Shown here: positions 30,265-40,900 of the stretch, piece after piece
Numbering within the stretch: position 1 is the first letter of the stretch
Layout of the letters: every line of letters begins with the position of its first letter
Assembly (NCBI GenBank): GCA_020002185.1
Contig: CM034533.1
Location: 38,772,396-38,836,395 of the forward strand
Origin: Paraescarpia echinospica
Lineage: Eukaryota > Annelida > Polychaeta > Sabellida > Siboglinidae
Length of the DNA: 64,000 nucleotides
Reading direction: 5' to 3'
The notes under the pieces: model-generated
The model's input: the letters and a program-made list of their open reading frames with translations, nothing else
Told to the model about the DNA's origin: nothing
The model's database searches: none
Position numbers and translations under genes: made by a program

Positions 30265-30414
30265 CGCTGACCACTCACAGAGTTCTTTTCTCCCGTCTGT
30301 ATTGTTAGCGTTCTGATAAGACGCATTGTCCTAGTCGCACTTCGTACATCATGCGCTTATCGCAGGGTCCTGAAATTTTCCATAACGTCACATCGCTGGA
30401 TACATACCCAGGCA

Positions 30415-30580
30415 TCGGTCACGTGCCATCCCTAGATGATGATATCATACGTCCCTGGGCCTTCAGCTTTTCATACACCGGTATTTTTCCATACTAGTAT
30501 CGGCCACGTGATATCCCTAGATGATGATGTCATACGTCCCTGGGACTTCAGCTTTTCATACACTGGTATCTTTCCATGCT
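30415..30580. repeat. Tandem 84-bp promoter-like block
   Basis: Two copies of about 84 bp with TCACGTG or CCACGTG, ATCCCTAGATGATGATATCA, TACGTCCCTGGG and CTTCAGCTTTTCATACAC. A third, shorter relative is upstream of the RPA-like gene. The region lies between the divergent NADAR and spliced genes, and a TATATATA (30631-30638) follows on the plus strand, 44 bp before the spliced gene's ATG. Confidence 0.65.
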
Positions 30581-30681
30581 ACAGTGTGTCTTACAAGTTG
30601 CCTTCCTATCTGCATACATATGCTCTATCCTATATATACTAGCTCGTTTGTTACATTCTTCACATCATCTCATTCGCAACT

Positions 30682-30742
30682 ATGTCGTCGATACCGTGGA
30701 TCCAACTGTGCGCTGACTGGCGTAATCTCGTAATGTAAGTAC

Positions 30743-30782
<40 letters not shown>

Positions 30783-30799
30783 ATCATTCTTTGTTTCAT

Positions 30800-30841
<42 letters not shown>

Positions 30842-31644
30842 ACATACTATAATCATCACAGTGTTCTTCACGTAAACTACCTGTGACGTCTCACCTCTAT
30901 TATTCCTTATGCTTACGATCGTTATGTGTCACGGTTATCTATATTACCTTTCAGGTCTGGTTGTATCACCGATGCTGCTGGCGGTATCGCCGATGCTGCT
31001 GCTGGGTTATTATGGCGTGAACTCGAACTGTAAGTACTTTTATTCTTTGTGTCATTCGATATATATCCTATACATATCATACTATAATCATCACAGTGTT
31101 CTTCACGTAAACTACCTGTGACGTCTCACCTCTATTATTCCTTATGCTTACGATCGTTATGTGTCACGGTTATCTATATTACCTTTCAGGTCTGCCTGTA
31201 TCACCGATGGTGCTCCTACCTGGAGTCTGACAGGAAGTGTCAGTGACTCCAGTGTCGAGGATGACGAGGAGTACACGTGAGTGTTCAATGATTACAACAA
31301 TCTTTTACTACCTTATTTATGTGTTCTCTTACCTCGTTTCTCATCTCTCCAATGTATTGTATCATAGGCCGTTGATCTAGCTTGCCCTTTTATCGTATGT
31401 CGATTCCCTATGCGGTGTCTGGTTACATCACCGGCTTATATATATATATATATATATACCAAACAAATTTCATATATGTTTCAGAGAGGAGGAGTACCGC
31501 GACGATCATTCTTTCATGTTCTGTCACGTACTACGTGAACTCCTGATGACACGGCCTCCCTTTGATGCCGACCCTGTTCCTTCCCTGGTGGAGGAAGACT
31601 GGGATGCCGAGATCGAAGACTGGGATGCCGAGATCGATCGTTAA
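30682..31644 (+). CDS. Four-exon spliced gene at the right end of P1
   Basis: Exons are 30682-30734, 30955-31029, 31190-31276 and 31485-31644, with GTAAGT, GTAAGT and GTGAGT donors and TTTCAG acceptors. All junctions are phase 2, and the frame stays open to TAA at 31642-31644, giving about 124 residues. Exons 2 and 3 start similarly (GCITDAA and ACITDGA), and introns 1 and 2 are near-identical in their 3' parts, so an intron-exon unit was duplicated. The C-terminal part is acidic and holds a repeated DWDAEIE segment. The product family is unknown. The gene is on the plus strand, against all other P1 genes, and its AATAAA lies inside the TIR (31664-31669). Confidence 0.7.
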
Positions 31645-31652
31645 TTTAATTC

Positions 31653-32107
31653 TGTATCATTCGTTAATAAAATACATGTATACTCGTATATACTCTTGTG
31701 TTTCGTTAGTTCTTTCACACACGTACATCCTCTCTCTCCTCTCATACACGTACATTCATGCACAACTAATACCTCTCTACACTCCTCGTTATCATTAACA
31801 ACCTAATCAACTTTCAAACTGTGGTTGTTACTAGTTATTCCCTTAGTACTAATTCTTCATACATACATACATACATCACATGTTTTAAAGACCGAGTCGC
31901 TAGATATAGATAGTACTACGGCCACTTAGCGCTAGATGGCACTACGGACGCTTAGGTACACTTCTTTCCGCTAGGAGGCGCAGGTCACGTGACTGCTCAC
32001 TTTGCTCAGGAGGAGGCTCACTTTGCTCAGGGGGGAGGCTTTCGAAACCTCCCTAATATCGCTTAAACTCCTCAGAATACCCCTCCAAAAACGCGAGCAT
32101 ACTACTA
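31653..32107 (-). repeat. P1 right terminal inverted repeat
   Basis: Inverted copy of 15372-15768, longer by a duplicated CTCACTTTGCTCAGGAGG block (near 32000) and an extra CTATATATAG-like segment near 31900. The outermost bases are CGAGCATACTACT. It carries AATAAA for the spliced gene at its inner edge. Confidence 0.95.
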
Positions 32108-34380
32108 GGGTACATAACAACTTCCCATCACGCTCAGAAGGCATGCAGATGGTGTGGCAAGGAACCACACTCAAAAGAGCACTCTCCAGCGAGAGACGTG
32201 AAGTGTCACCAATGCGCAAAAATGGGACATTTTGTATTAGTTTGTTTGCCCAGCAAACAAATAAGAACAGTGCGCAACTACAGCAGTGGTGATAATTACG
32301 CATTTATGGGCACGGTGGAAGACAAAACAAGAAACGAGCGATGGCTGATAGAACTACAATTGGGGAAATCAAACCTTCAGTTTCGTATTGACACTGAGGC
32401 AAACGAAATTATTATCCCACAAGAAGTGTGCAACGAATTGAAAAATGTCAGTCCTCTCAAAATACCAGACAAGAAACTCTTTGGTGTTGGCAACCAAAGT
32501 GAGCTAACAGTGATAGGCATGTTCACAGCCGTCCTTCGGGGGAAAATCAAGGCAATAACCCAGAACATTTACATTGTCAGAGGGCTACATAAGTAATTGT
32601 TGGGCAATACAGCCACTGCAGCGGATCAGAAGAGTTGAGGCAGTCGAAGGCACAAATGACTAACAAAACGAGTTCCCGGATCTCTTCGAAGGACTAGGAA
32701 AGATGGAAGGTCCTTACACAATAACTTTGAAGGAAGTTGCCCAGCCTTTCGCCATCACCGTACCAAGAAGAGTACCTCTGGCGCTGATGGCTAAAACAGA
32801 GAAAAGCTGAAAAAGATGGAGGAAATGGGAGTGATAACGAGAAACTAACAGCCTATCTGTGGAATATACTCTAGGACAGTTGGCAGGAGGGAGCAAGAAT
32901 CTTCACCAAACTGGACGCAAATTCTGGATTTTGACATGTCCCGTTATCAGTAGAGTCCGCCTTACTGACAACATTCATGACATCATTTGGCAGATTCTGC
33001 TTCAACCGATTGCCTTTCGGGATCTCATCGGCACCAGAACACTTCCAGCGACGGATGTCGACAATTCTGGAAGGCATACACGGAGTGCTGTGTCATATCG
33101 ATGACAACAATCTTTGGCGAGACACAACGTCAACACGATGAACGCATCCGGGCTGTTCTCAGAAGACGCCAAGGTCACGTTGAATGAAAAGAAGTGTCTG
33201 TTCCTGAAGTGAAGTTCTTGGGCCAGATCATAAACGAATCCGGAGTGAGCCCAGATCCCGATAAGGTCAAGGCAATTTTGAACATGCCAGAGCCAATAAC
33301 CGTCAGCGGTGTGCGACGATTTTTCAGAATGGCCAATCAAATGGGAAAGGTCGCAGCAAACCTAGCGGAGAGCAAGAAACCAATACGAGATCTTCAGAGC
33401 AAGAAGAACGACTGGAAGCGGGGCCATCAAAAACAGAAAGCCTTTACGCACATGAAAGACAATCTGACGACAGCTCCAATGTTAACACTAATATGCACGA
33501 AGAGAAACAATTGTATCAGCATATACGTCCTCGTATTGTCTTGTAGCAGTGCTGCTACAGAAGCAAACAAATGGCGAAGTACGATAAATTGCGTATGCTT
33601 CAAGAGCAATGTCGGCAGACGAACAACGATATGCTCAAATTGGGCTTGCGATAGGTACAACGACTTCCTTGTCGGCACGTCATTCCAAATACAGACGGAT
33701 CACAAGCTTCTCGTATCACTTCTTAGAAAGAAGACACTTGACGAACTTCCGCCAAGAATACAGCGATTCTGGATGAGGCTGATGCGCTTCGGCTGTTGAA
33801 TCTCACACGTCCGTAAAAGGACTTGATCACTGCAATCACGTTGTCGCGGGCTCCAGTTACGGAAAGCTTACAGACAGATGACAAGAGCTTCCCAGATGAC
33901 TGCCAAACGTACGTCAACGCAGTCATTGATGCACTTCCTATGACCCACAAGCGACTGCCGAAAACCAAGCGAACACAAGCTGATGATGCAACATGTCGAA
34001 GGATTCAGCACTACTGCGTGCATGGATGGCCTGACAAACCAAAGTTAGAATCAGATGAGAAAGTATACCTGCCAGTCAGCGTAGACCTTACTATCCAGTA
34101 GGGATTACTACGGAAAGGTAGCCGCCCGATCCTAACAGCAATGCATCCAGAGACACTCGCGAAGATTCATTAAAGACATCAAGGAATAACGAAATGCCGA
34201 GAACGTAGAAAATAGTCAGTGTGGTGGCCGGGTCTAAGCAAGCAGATTGAAGACTTGGTCGAGAAGTGTGACAGGTGCTCCAAAGAGATACTAAACCGAG
34301 CAGAGCCAATGATGCCAGTAGTATAGAGGAGATCGACAACACCGTACAGGAATCAAAGATCAAAGGACATCAAAGGGTTT
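32108..34380 (+). mobile_element. Second Gypsy-type retrotransposon fragment, decayed
   Basis: The sequence starts abruptly at the P1 terminus inside gag: a zinc-knuckle pair (CRWCGKEPHS and CHQCAKMGHFVLVC, 32150-32250), a protease segment with DTE in place of DTG (about 32389), reverse transcriptase fragments (32680-33330, with FLGQIINESGVSPDPDKV), RNase H (33630-33760, QIQTDHKLLVSLL) and an integrase HHCC finger (about 34165-34290, ending EKCDRC). Frameshifts and stops are frequent. It ends near the Polinton 2 left boundary, before the integrase core. The family differs from the Gypsy at 5896-8440. Confidence 0.8.
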
Positions 34381-34405
34381 TGGATCAGTCATTCCAAACG
34401 GAGTC

Positions 34406-34515
34406 CTACTTATACGAAAGAAATGATTAATGATCTGTCATAAAAATCTACTTATAAAAAATCTCTTATCTCATTTGCTTACTGACATCCTACTTATAAA
34501 AAAAGTATAAAAACA
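34406..34515 (+). repeat. CTACTTATAAAAA motif array at P2 left end
   Basis: Motifs start at 34406, 34448 and 34490, exactly 42 bp apart; the first has TATACG instead of TATAAA. The same motif forms a four-copy array at the left end of P3 (61655-61822). Confidence 0.75.
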
Positions 34516-34574
34516 GTTTGATTAATAGCCATTTATAGTTGTCGCGGGTTCATGTAAGTGTATAGTTGTATAGT

Positions 34575-34702
34575 GCTGACCTCTATTGACGTAAATGTGT
34601 ATAGTGGTGTATAGTGCTGGCCTCTAGTGGTTATGCATGCTGACCTCTATTGACGTAAATGTGTATAGTGGTGTATAGTGCTGGCCTCTAGTGGTTATGA
34701 CA
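34575..34702. repeat. Two 64-bp direct repeats in P2 leader
   Basis: Both start GCTGACCTCTATTGACG and end CCTCTAGTGGTTATG. They lie between the terminal motif array and the NADAR gene. GTTATAAAAATCG at about 34713 may be a TATA box for NADAR. Confidence 0.75.
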
Positions 34703-34806
34703 CTTATGTGTAAGGTTATAAAAATCGCGGTTATGCATGAGGTGTAGACAGTCTGATATTAACAGTAACGGCTCTAGATCAGTGGTATAGAGAACGTTAA
34801 GCGGAA

Positions 34807-35215
34807 GTGGAGCCTATACGTTTCGGTGGTTCGTCGTCGTTTCTGTCGAATTTTTATCCGAGTCGCGGCGTACGGTCGGGGCTTCATATCCGTCGAACAC
34901 GCCTATCAGTTTACAAATGCAATGTTTAATGAAGACGAAGAAAACGCCGAGTACATCAAACAGTCGTGGTCGGCGTATATAGCGAAGCGACGAAGTTACG
35001 AAATCGGGAAAATGAAAACGGGAGCCGAATGGGATGCTGTTAGGGTTGAGTGTATGAAGAGCCTGTTGATGAGTAAGTTCGGAGCGTCGAAAAAGTTGAA
35101 AGACGCCCTATTGGCTACCAGGGACGCCGAATTGGTGGAGTGGGTACCGTCAGAAGAAGCCTTTTGGGGTAGCGCCCACGGGAATAAAGAGGGTCAAAAT
35201 ATGCTCGCGTTATGA
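34807..35215 (+). pseudogene. NADAR-domain gene of P2, broken
   Basis: Homologous to P3 62297-62752. The ATG of the P3 copy is not present. The first codons (FGGSSSFLSNFYPS) are in one frame and the rest (FISVEHAYQF, ECMKSLLMSKFGASKKL, AELVEWVPSEEAFWG) in another, so there is an indel near 34855. The C-terminus is cut after NMLA by a stop at 35213-35215, losing about 12 residues relative to P3. Confidence 0.85.
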
Positions 35216-35271
35216 ATATAGAAGAAACGGATAAAAAGTCATCGCTCGTTTCCCGCGCGCCAGTCGTCGAT

Positions 35272-35894
35272 ATGGACACGTCGTTGAAGCATCCTTTTAC
35301 GTGTATAGTGGCTGGACCTACGGGTTGCGGTAAGACTACTTTCGTCACTCATCTACTACAGTTCGCTTCTTCTATGATCGACCCGCCTCCGGAGAAAATC
35401 CTGTGGTGTTACGGCCAGTGGCAACCCGCCTACGCCTCTATGAAAGGCGATATAGAATTCGTAGACGGTTTACCGGATCCAAAGATTTTAGACGCGGAAA
35501 CGAGGACGCTTCTAGTACTCGATGACCTCATGGAGGAAACTGATAGTCGGGTCACGACCTTGTTCACTAAAAAAGTCATCACTGCAACACGTCAGTCGTA
35601 CAGCTTCTGCAGAAACTCTTTCCAAAGGGGAAAGAAAACCGCACAATCAGTCTAAATGCACAATACATGGTGATATTCAAGAGTCCCCGGGACGCGGGAC
35701 AAGTAGGTCACCTGGCAAAACAGATGTATCCGGGTAGAATCAACTATGTGATGGAAGCCTTCAAGGACGCCTCGTCATCAGACTACGGTTATCTCCTGGT
35801 GGCTCTGAAACAGGAAACATCGGAAAATATGCGCTTGCGTACGGCCATTTTTCCCGACGATCGCGTTTAGCACGTCTACGTGCCGAGAGTATAA
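35272..35894 (+). pseudogene. ATP: Packaging ATPase of P2, frameshift and nonsense
   Basis: Walker A GPTGCGKTTF and Walker B LLVLDDLM are present. An A is missing from the A-run at about 35569 (six A here, seven in P3), shifting the frame, and the codon at 35868-35870 is TAG where P3 has CAG. The terminal TAA at 35892-35894 lies within a TATAAAAAG box. The protein otherwise follows P3 closely. Confidence 0.9.
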
Positions 35895-35941
35895 AAAGAG
35901 GGACGCGTCGCCGTGGACGTCACTCGTCGGGAGGCGTCAAG

Positions 35942-36286
35942 ATGACAGGGCGCGTGAAGAAGCATATCTTAGGTCTGCAGATGCTGAATGCCTGTAAGAA
36001 TATAAAGTTGAGAAAAGCCATAATTGCCAACGATCATCCCGACTTCATCTGTAGTCTGTGCGTCTGCGCGCATAACATATTGAAAGGGAACGTGAAATTG
36101 TCAGTGAAACAGAAAAAAGTACTCTCAAAATACAAGAAGCATCTGCGAAAGTTGACGTCGAAACAGGTCTCCGTCAAACAGAACCGGTCGGTCTTGCAAA
36201 CGGGTGTGGGCGGGTTTCTGACAGCGCTGCTAGCCCCGTTAGAGAGCACCCTCCTTCTCCCACTGCTCAGACAGGTTATCGGGTGA
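35942..36286 (+). CDS. Small basic Polinton-conserved protein (P2)
   Basis: 114 residues, intact. It has KKHILGLQMLNACKNIKLRK, a CAHNILKGNVKLSVKQKKVL segment with two cysteines just before, and the hydrophobic end GGFLTALLAPLESTLLLPLL. It is homologous to P1 21354-21725 and P3 63475-63876. It is preceded by TATAAAAAG at 35890-35898, about 45 bp before the ATG, so it probably has its own promoter overlapping the ATPase stop codon. Confidence 0.8.
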   Translation: MTGRVKKHILGLQMLNACKNIKLRKAIIANDHPDFICSLCVCAHNILKGNVKLSVKQKKVLSKYKKHLRKLTSKQVSVKQNRSVLQTGVGGFLTALLAPLESTLLLPLLRQVIG

Positions 36287-36303
36287 CGCAACTCGCGAAG
36301 AAG

Positions 36304-36950
36304 ATGGCGTTGGTAGACCCTCGGTTAGTGGAGAGTCTCCTCCCGTTAATCGACCAGCCACCGAGCACGAATACGTCGCGTGTGATGTGTAGCCTGGACA
36401 GCGACATGAAGAACGTTCTAGACCGCGCGGATTTATCCGAGCGAGAGAAGGTGGTGTCGTACAATCAACTGCTGAGTCGCTACAATACGATGGAGGCGTC
36501 TCGGGCGTAGCAACCGGTACGCGTGTCCGTGGTGAAAGGGATGACCGAGGAGGGCCAGCCACCGCCGGCGCCGCTGCCGCCGTCGACGGCACTGGGTGAT
36601 ATAGAGCGCGAGATCGTGGAAAGCATGCCGAAAACTCAAAAAAAGGGAAAGCCCACCCACCTCCTGATCGAGAAAATGATGGAACGACCGCGGCGAGTTC
36701 GTGTACGACGGTAAACCTATCGCGGGAAGTAACATGGTCGATATCGTGAACGACCTCATGCGAACAAGGAAGAACGCGCTACCGCCGGTTAGATGGGAAG
36801 CGCTCGTGTACCGTATGAGGCGTCTGAACGTCCCTATGGAGCTCGTCATCAAGCGTACATACAGCAGCAGCAGCAGCAGCAGCAGGCGATGAAATGGACG
36901 GGTAAACGTCGTCGCGCTAAGTCTCTAGAGCGCGAGTGGGAGGAAAATTA
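36304..36950 (+). pseudogene. KMALVDPR-type conserved protein of P2, broken
   Basis: The ATG of P3 is ACG here; the next ATG is at 36304 inside KKMALVDPRLVESLL. VVSYNQLLSRYNTM is present, then a TAG at 36508-36510, after which the frame continues (EIVESMPKTQKKG) and shifts near 36695 into SNMVDIVNDLMRTRK and VPMELV. A (CAG)n run near 36866-36887 encodes Ser in the shifted frame. Confidence 0.8.
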
Positions 36951-36986
36951 AAGAGGTTGAAACGCCCGAGCCGCTCACAAGCTAGT

Positions 36987-37172
36987 ATGTTCCCTCAAAG
37001 GTCGATAGTCGTCGTCGGCCTCGCCTTAGTCGCAGCGGCTTTCGCTTCATATATCTGTATATTATTTTTCGTAAATAGTTCAGATTCGCCGCCATCGTCA
37101 TGGTGTCCCGGCGGACTCGTGGTACGCAACGAAAGCGCCGCCACCGCCGCCATACTCAACAGGACCGTCTGA
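36987..37172 (+). CDS. 61-residue membrane protein of P2
   Basis: A hydrophobic segment (IVVVGLALVAAAFASYICIL) is followed by WCPGGLVVRNES and a terminal NRTV. It corresponds to the P1 gene at 22400-22579. It overlaps the integrase start at 37100 by 73 bp in another frame. Intact. Confidence 0.65.
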   Translation: MFPQRSIVVVGLALVAAAFASYICILFFVNSSDSPPSSWCPGGLVVRNESAATAAILNRTV

Positions 37173-38152
37173 AGCGCGCCTACTTCGACCCGAAACAGGC
37201 AGGCAGCTGTGGCGGCGTCGACGCGTTGCACCGGGCGGCTGTAGTACCCAAACCGATCGTCAAGCAGTGGCTATCGGAACAGGACGCCTATACGCTTCAC
37301 AAACCGGTCAAACGACGTTTCAAACGACGTTGCGTTATCGTAGGCGGTCGAAACCAGCAGTGGCAAGCCGATCTCGTCGACGTAGCTAAGCTGAACTCGC
37401 TAACTCGCTAACTAGCTAAACTCGTTACGGCCTTCGAGAGCCTGCTGCAGCAGCAGGAGCAACCGCCAAACGCGCTGCAGACCGACAAGGGGACGAAGTT
37501 TCTCAACAGACCCTTTCAGAAACTTTTGACGGAACACGGCGCCCACCATTTCGTGACGCCCAACGAGGAGACTAAAGCGAGTGTCGTGGAAAGATTCAAT
37601 CGGACACTAAAGACCCGCATGTGGAGGTACTTCACGAAGCATCAGGCGCAGCGATACGTAGAGCCGTTGCCGGACACCGTGCGGTCGTACAATAAAGCCT
37701 ACCATCGAAGCATCGGTAGGACGCCGGCGAGTGTCAACGCCGCGAACCAGGAGAGTGTGTGGCAGCGTTTGTACGCCGGCGAGGGTCGAGAAGCAAAGCC
37801 GAAACTGCGAGAGGGAGATCGCGTACGCATCATAAAGGCGAAGAGTCGGTTCAAGAAAGGGTACATGGCTAACTGGAGCGAAGAGCTCTTCACCGTCGTA
37901 GAAACGCATCCGTCCGACCCTCCCGTTTACCGTTTGAGGGACGACGTCGGGACGCTACTAAACGGCGCCTTCTATGAACCGGAGCTGCAACGAGTAACCG
38001 TCCCGAAGGATAAAATGTATCGCGTGGAGGTTGTTCTACAGCGTCGGCGACGAAAGGGAGGCGGTGCGAAGGTGCTCGTGAAATGGGGCGGTTATCCGGC
38101 TTCCTTCAACAGCTGGATTGACGCCAAGGTGCTCCTGGCCTATAAAGGGTAG
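37100..38152 (+). pseudogene. INT: Integrase of P2 with deletion in the catalytic core
   Basis: The N-terminal part (37100-37411) reaches WQADLVDVAKL with the first catalytic Asp, then runs into a stop after a small AACTCGCT repeat at 37394-37420. About 35-40 codons of the core are gone. The second Asp (QTDKGTKF, about 37480) and Glu (SVVERFNRTL, about 37586) remain, as does the chromodomain (VLVKWGGYPASFNSWI). Not functional as written. Confidence 0.88.
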
Positions 38153-38307
38153 ACGCACCGCCTCGGTAGTCATGTGGCGTTGGATGGGTGCGTGTGACTG
38201 CAAGGACTGCAACGCGTCGTTCCTTCTCACGCGTATGATAAAGGGAGGATGCTGATCGTCAGACGGCAGTCGTGCGACGATGACCGACGAGGTGACAACG
38301 ACCACCG

Positions 38308-38624
38308 ATGACCGACGAGGTGACAACTACCGCCGCCGACGCCGCCGAAGATTCCGCCGCATTTACCGTTGTCGATGCGACTTATGCTATCGACGACGAC
38401 CACGACGTCCGCGAACACGTTCTATGGCGTTTCTGCGGCAACGAATGCCCTAAAGCCGAAATCATCTTCCTGTGTCAGATCGTCATCCTGTACACGGTTA
38501 TCTTGGTCAGTATATAGAATCTAACGCGCGGCGAGGGCGATTCCAATCTGTGGATTGCGCTGCTGAGTAGCTGTTTCGGTTACCTACTACCGAGTCCGTC
38601 TATGAAACGCGATGACATCGTCTG
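38308..38624 (+). pseudogene. Single-pass membrane protein of P2 with nonsense codon
   Basis: Homologue of P1 18845-19327. PKAEIIFLCQIVILYTVILV is conserved; TAG at 38515-38517 interrupts just after the membrane segment, and the frame continues through LLSSCFGYLLPSPSM to TGA at 38622-38624, overlapping the minor capsid start at 38612. Confidence 0.7.
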
Positions 38625-39618
38625 ACTTTTATCTGACGTTACCGAGCAATGCCTCTATGAAAGCGCATCCCGAAAACACGTTGACTCTCTACACTACGAA
38701 TGTATCGCAACACATCGACCTGTCGGGGTAGTGAGAATGCGGGCTGGTGGCGCTACAGTACCCGCATACCAGCTACAACGTGAGAGAAGAGGACGCGTAC
38801 TTCTTCTTGTCTTGCAAGACGGGGGAGGGGGCATTTACACCTCCTTGGACGGTAGTGAAATTCACAGGCAATTCAACATTCCTCACGGCTTTTACAACAG
38901 CGCTTACGAGTTGATGCACAAAATCAACGAGACACTAACGAGACTGAGCACCGATAAAGTCAAGGCCCGCCTGGAGTACAGCCTAATTTCTAACCGGATG
39001 AAGCTGCGTCTATCGCCGGGTGTCACATTTAACATACCCCCTCGGAGCCACCCGAAGAGCATACTGGGCTTCGAATCGATCGTTATCGCGAGTCCCGACG
39101 CATTGTTGCCGGGGGACGACGACGACGACTTCGTCATCGGGCAACCACGGCACGACTCCGTCACCGGCGGCGTCGTCATCAGCACCATGCCCGCCGCGTA
39201 TTCCTTCGAGTACGAGGGGAAGTATACGATGGACATGCATCGGGGAGTTGACACCACGTACGTGTACACGGACGTCGTGGAACCGCGCATCGTCTGTGAC
39301 GTTTTCGCCCCGCTCCTCCGAACCGTCCCCGAGATGGCCTTGGCGCTTGTAAAACTTGCTCTCAATACGGGCGTGCGCGTGGCGCGGGACTTCGTCGCCG
39401 GCGAAAATTTGAAACAGTCGATAAAACGACGCGCGAATGAGGCGGGTGCCGACCTTCTCGACGGGCTGTTGAATACGCAGCAGCAGCCGCCGCCGCCGAA
39501 AAAGCGACGACGACAACGAAATGCAATCGATATAAAACCGCCGGCTAAACCGTCGACGCCCAGAAAGAAGAAACGTCGTCGAAAAGAACAGACGTCGAGC
39601 GACATATTCACCAACTAA
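38612..39618 (+). pseudogene. mCP: P2 minor capsid gene fused to the basic virion-type gene
   Basis: Starting at ATG 38612 (FYLTLPSNASM), adjacent TAG and TGA codons at about 38729-38734 replace the Gln-Trp codons seen in P1. After these, an indel near 38760 moves to the long frame ending 39618. That frame has YVYTDVVEPRIVCDVFAPLL of the minor capsid and then, without the C-terminal third, jumps into the basic protein (LNTGVRVARDFVAGENL and PPPPKKRRRQR). A deletion of some hundreds of bases therefore fused two genes. Confidence 0.75.
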
Positions 39619-39619
39619 A

Positions 39620-40898
39620 ATGGCGTTCGTGCACCGACAGTCGTGCGAGGGCCTAAGGAGCGAACTGGACCTGTTCAGCGTCCCGATGACGCAGACGAAC
39701 ATCGAGTGCGGTCAGTGGATCGATCACCAGCCGCTGACGGCCCTCGACGCGGGCGGCCCTATCGATTTCCTCGTCCTGGGATCGGGAGACGACTATCTGG
39801 ATATGGCGAGCGTTAGACTGTACGCGTGAGTCAAAGTGGTGCAGGGGGACGGTACCGATCTCGTAGACGGCAACGTCGTGGGCCCGGTCAACAATGTTCT
39901 GCATTCGCTGTTCAGTCAAGTCGACGTGTCGCTGTACGGCACGCTCGTGGCGCCGTCGATCAAAACGTATCCGTACCGGGCCTATGTCGAAACCCTGCTG
40001 AGTTACAGAGCCGACGCCAAAAAGACGCTGCTCGGGGGCAGTCTGTGCTACAAGGATACCCACGGGTACATGGAAGCGACCGCGAATGCTAACAACGGGT
40101 ACGCGCAGCGGCGCCTCTTCATACGGAACAGTCGCGAGGTGGACCTGTTGGGACGCCTCCACGCCGACGTGTTCATGCACGACCGGTCCTACTGAACGGC
40201 GTCGACGTAAAGATCCGACTGGTGCGAAGCAAGGACGCCTTCGCGCTCCTAGGAGCGATCGTCGATCCGGGGTTCAAAATCGTGCTGCGAAAAGCTAAGG
40301 TGAATCCGGCCGTCCAGCTCGGTCACATTGAAGCGTTGACGAAGGGCACGGCCAACTACCCGCTACGTCGAGTCGACTGCAAGGTGTTCTCGATACCGCA
40401 GGGCACGATGACTCATACTCACGAGATCGTCTACCTGGACGTCCTCCCGAAACGCGTGTTTATGTGCCTGATCGACAACGACGCCTATAACGGGGCCTAC
40501 GATAAAAACACGTTTAACGCGAAGCACCACGACATAAACTTCCTCGCCCTCTACGTCGACGGACTCCAGGTGCCGAGCAAGCCGCTGCAGCCGAACTTCG
40601 CGGATCGACGTTACATCCGAAGCTATATGAACCCCTTCGGGGCGACGGGGAAAGCGTACGAGGACGAGGGTAACGAACTTTCGCGCACCGACTTCGGCGG
40701 CGGCCACACCGTCTTCGGCTTCGACCTGTCGCCCGAGTGTTGCGACGGGAATCATTTCAACGTCGTGCGTAAGGGGAACTTACGCGTGGAGGTACACTTC
40801 GCAGCGCCGCTGGACCGGACGGTGAACGTCGTCGTGTACGGGGAGTTGGAGAAGGTCGTCGAGATCGACAAGACCGGAACGTCGTGTACGACTACTGA
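39620..40898 (+). pseudogene. MCP: Major capsid protein of P2, one nonsense and two frameshifts
   Basis: Starts MAFVHRQSCEGL. TGA at 39827-39829 is in frame; the same frame resumes (KTYPYRAYVETLLSY). A one-base indel near 40190 shifts to RLVRSKDAFALLGA and CLIDNDAYNGAYDKN, and another near 40875 shifts the last residues. The position of the P1 internal TGA is TGC (Cys) here (RVDCKVFSIP), which identifies the P1 stop as a single-base difference. Confidence 0.88.
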
Positions 40899-40900
40899 GC

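Larger units (their letters stand above)
15372..32107 (-). mobile_element. Polinton/Maverick 1 (P1), complete, 16.7 kb
   Basis: Both termini begin AGTAGTATGCTCGC in inverted orientation, and the TIRs are 397 bp (left) and 455 bp (right). Between them lie polymerase B, integrase, packaging ATPase, protease, capsid genes and accessory genes, all on the minus strand except a spliced gene at the right end. Polintons normally make a 6-bp target duplication; here the flanks are GGCGCA (left) and AGGGTA (right), so none is seen. The left flank is a truncated LINE and the right flank a truncated Gypsy gag, so the flanks were rearranged or this is not a simple insertion. Polymerase, major capsid and minor capsid genes carry breaks; the other core genes are open. 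Confidence 0.95.
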
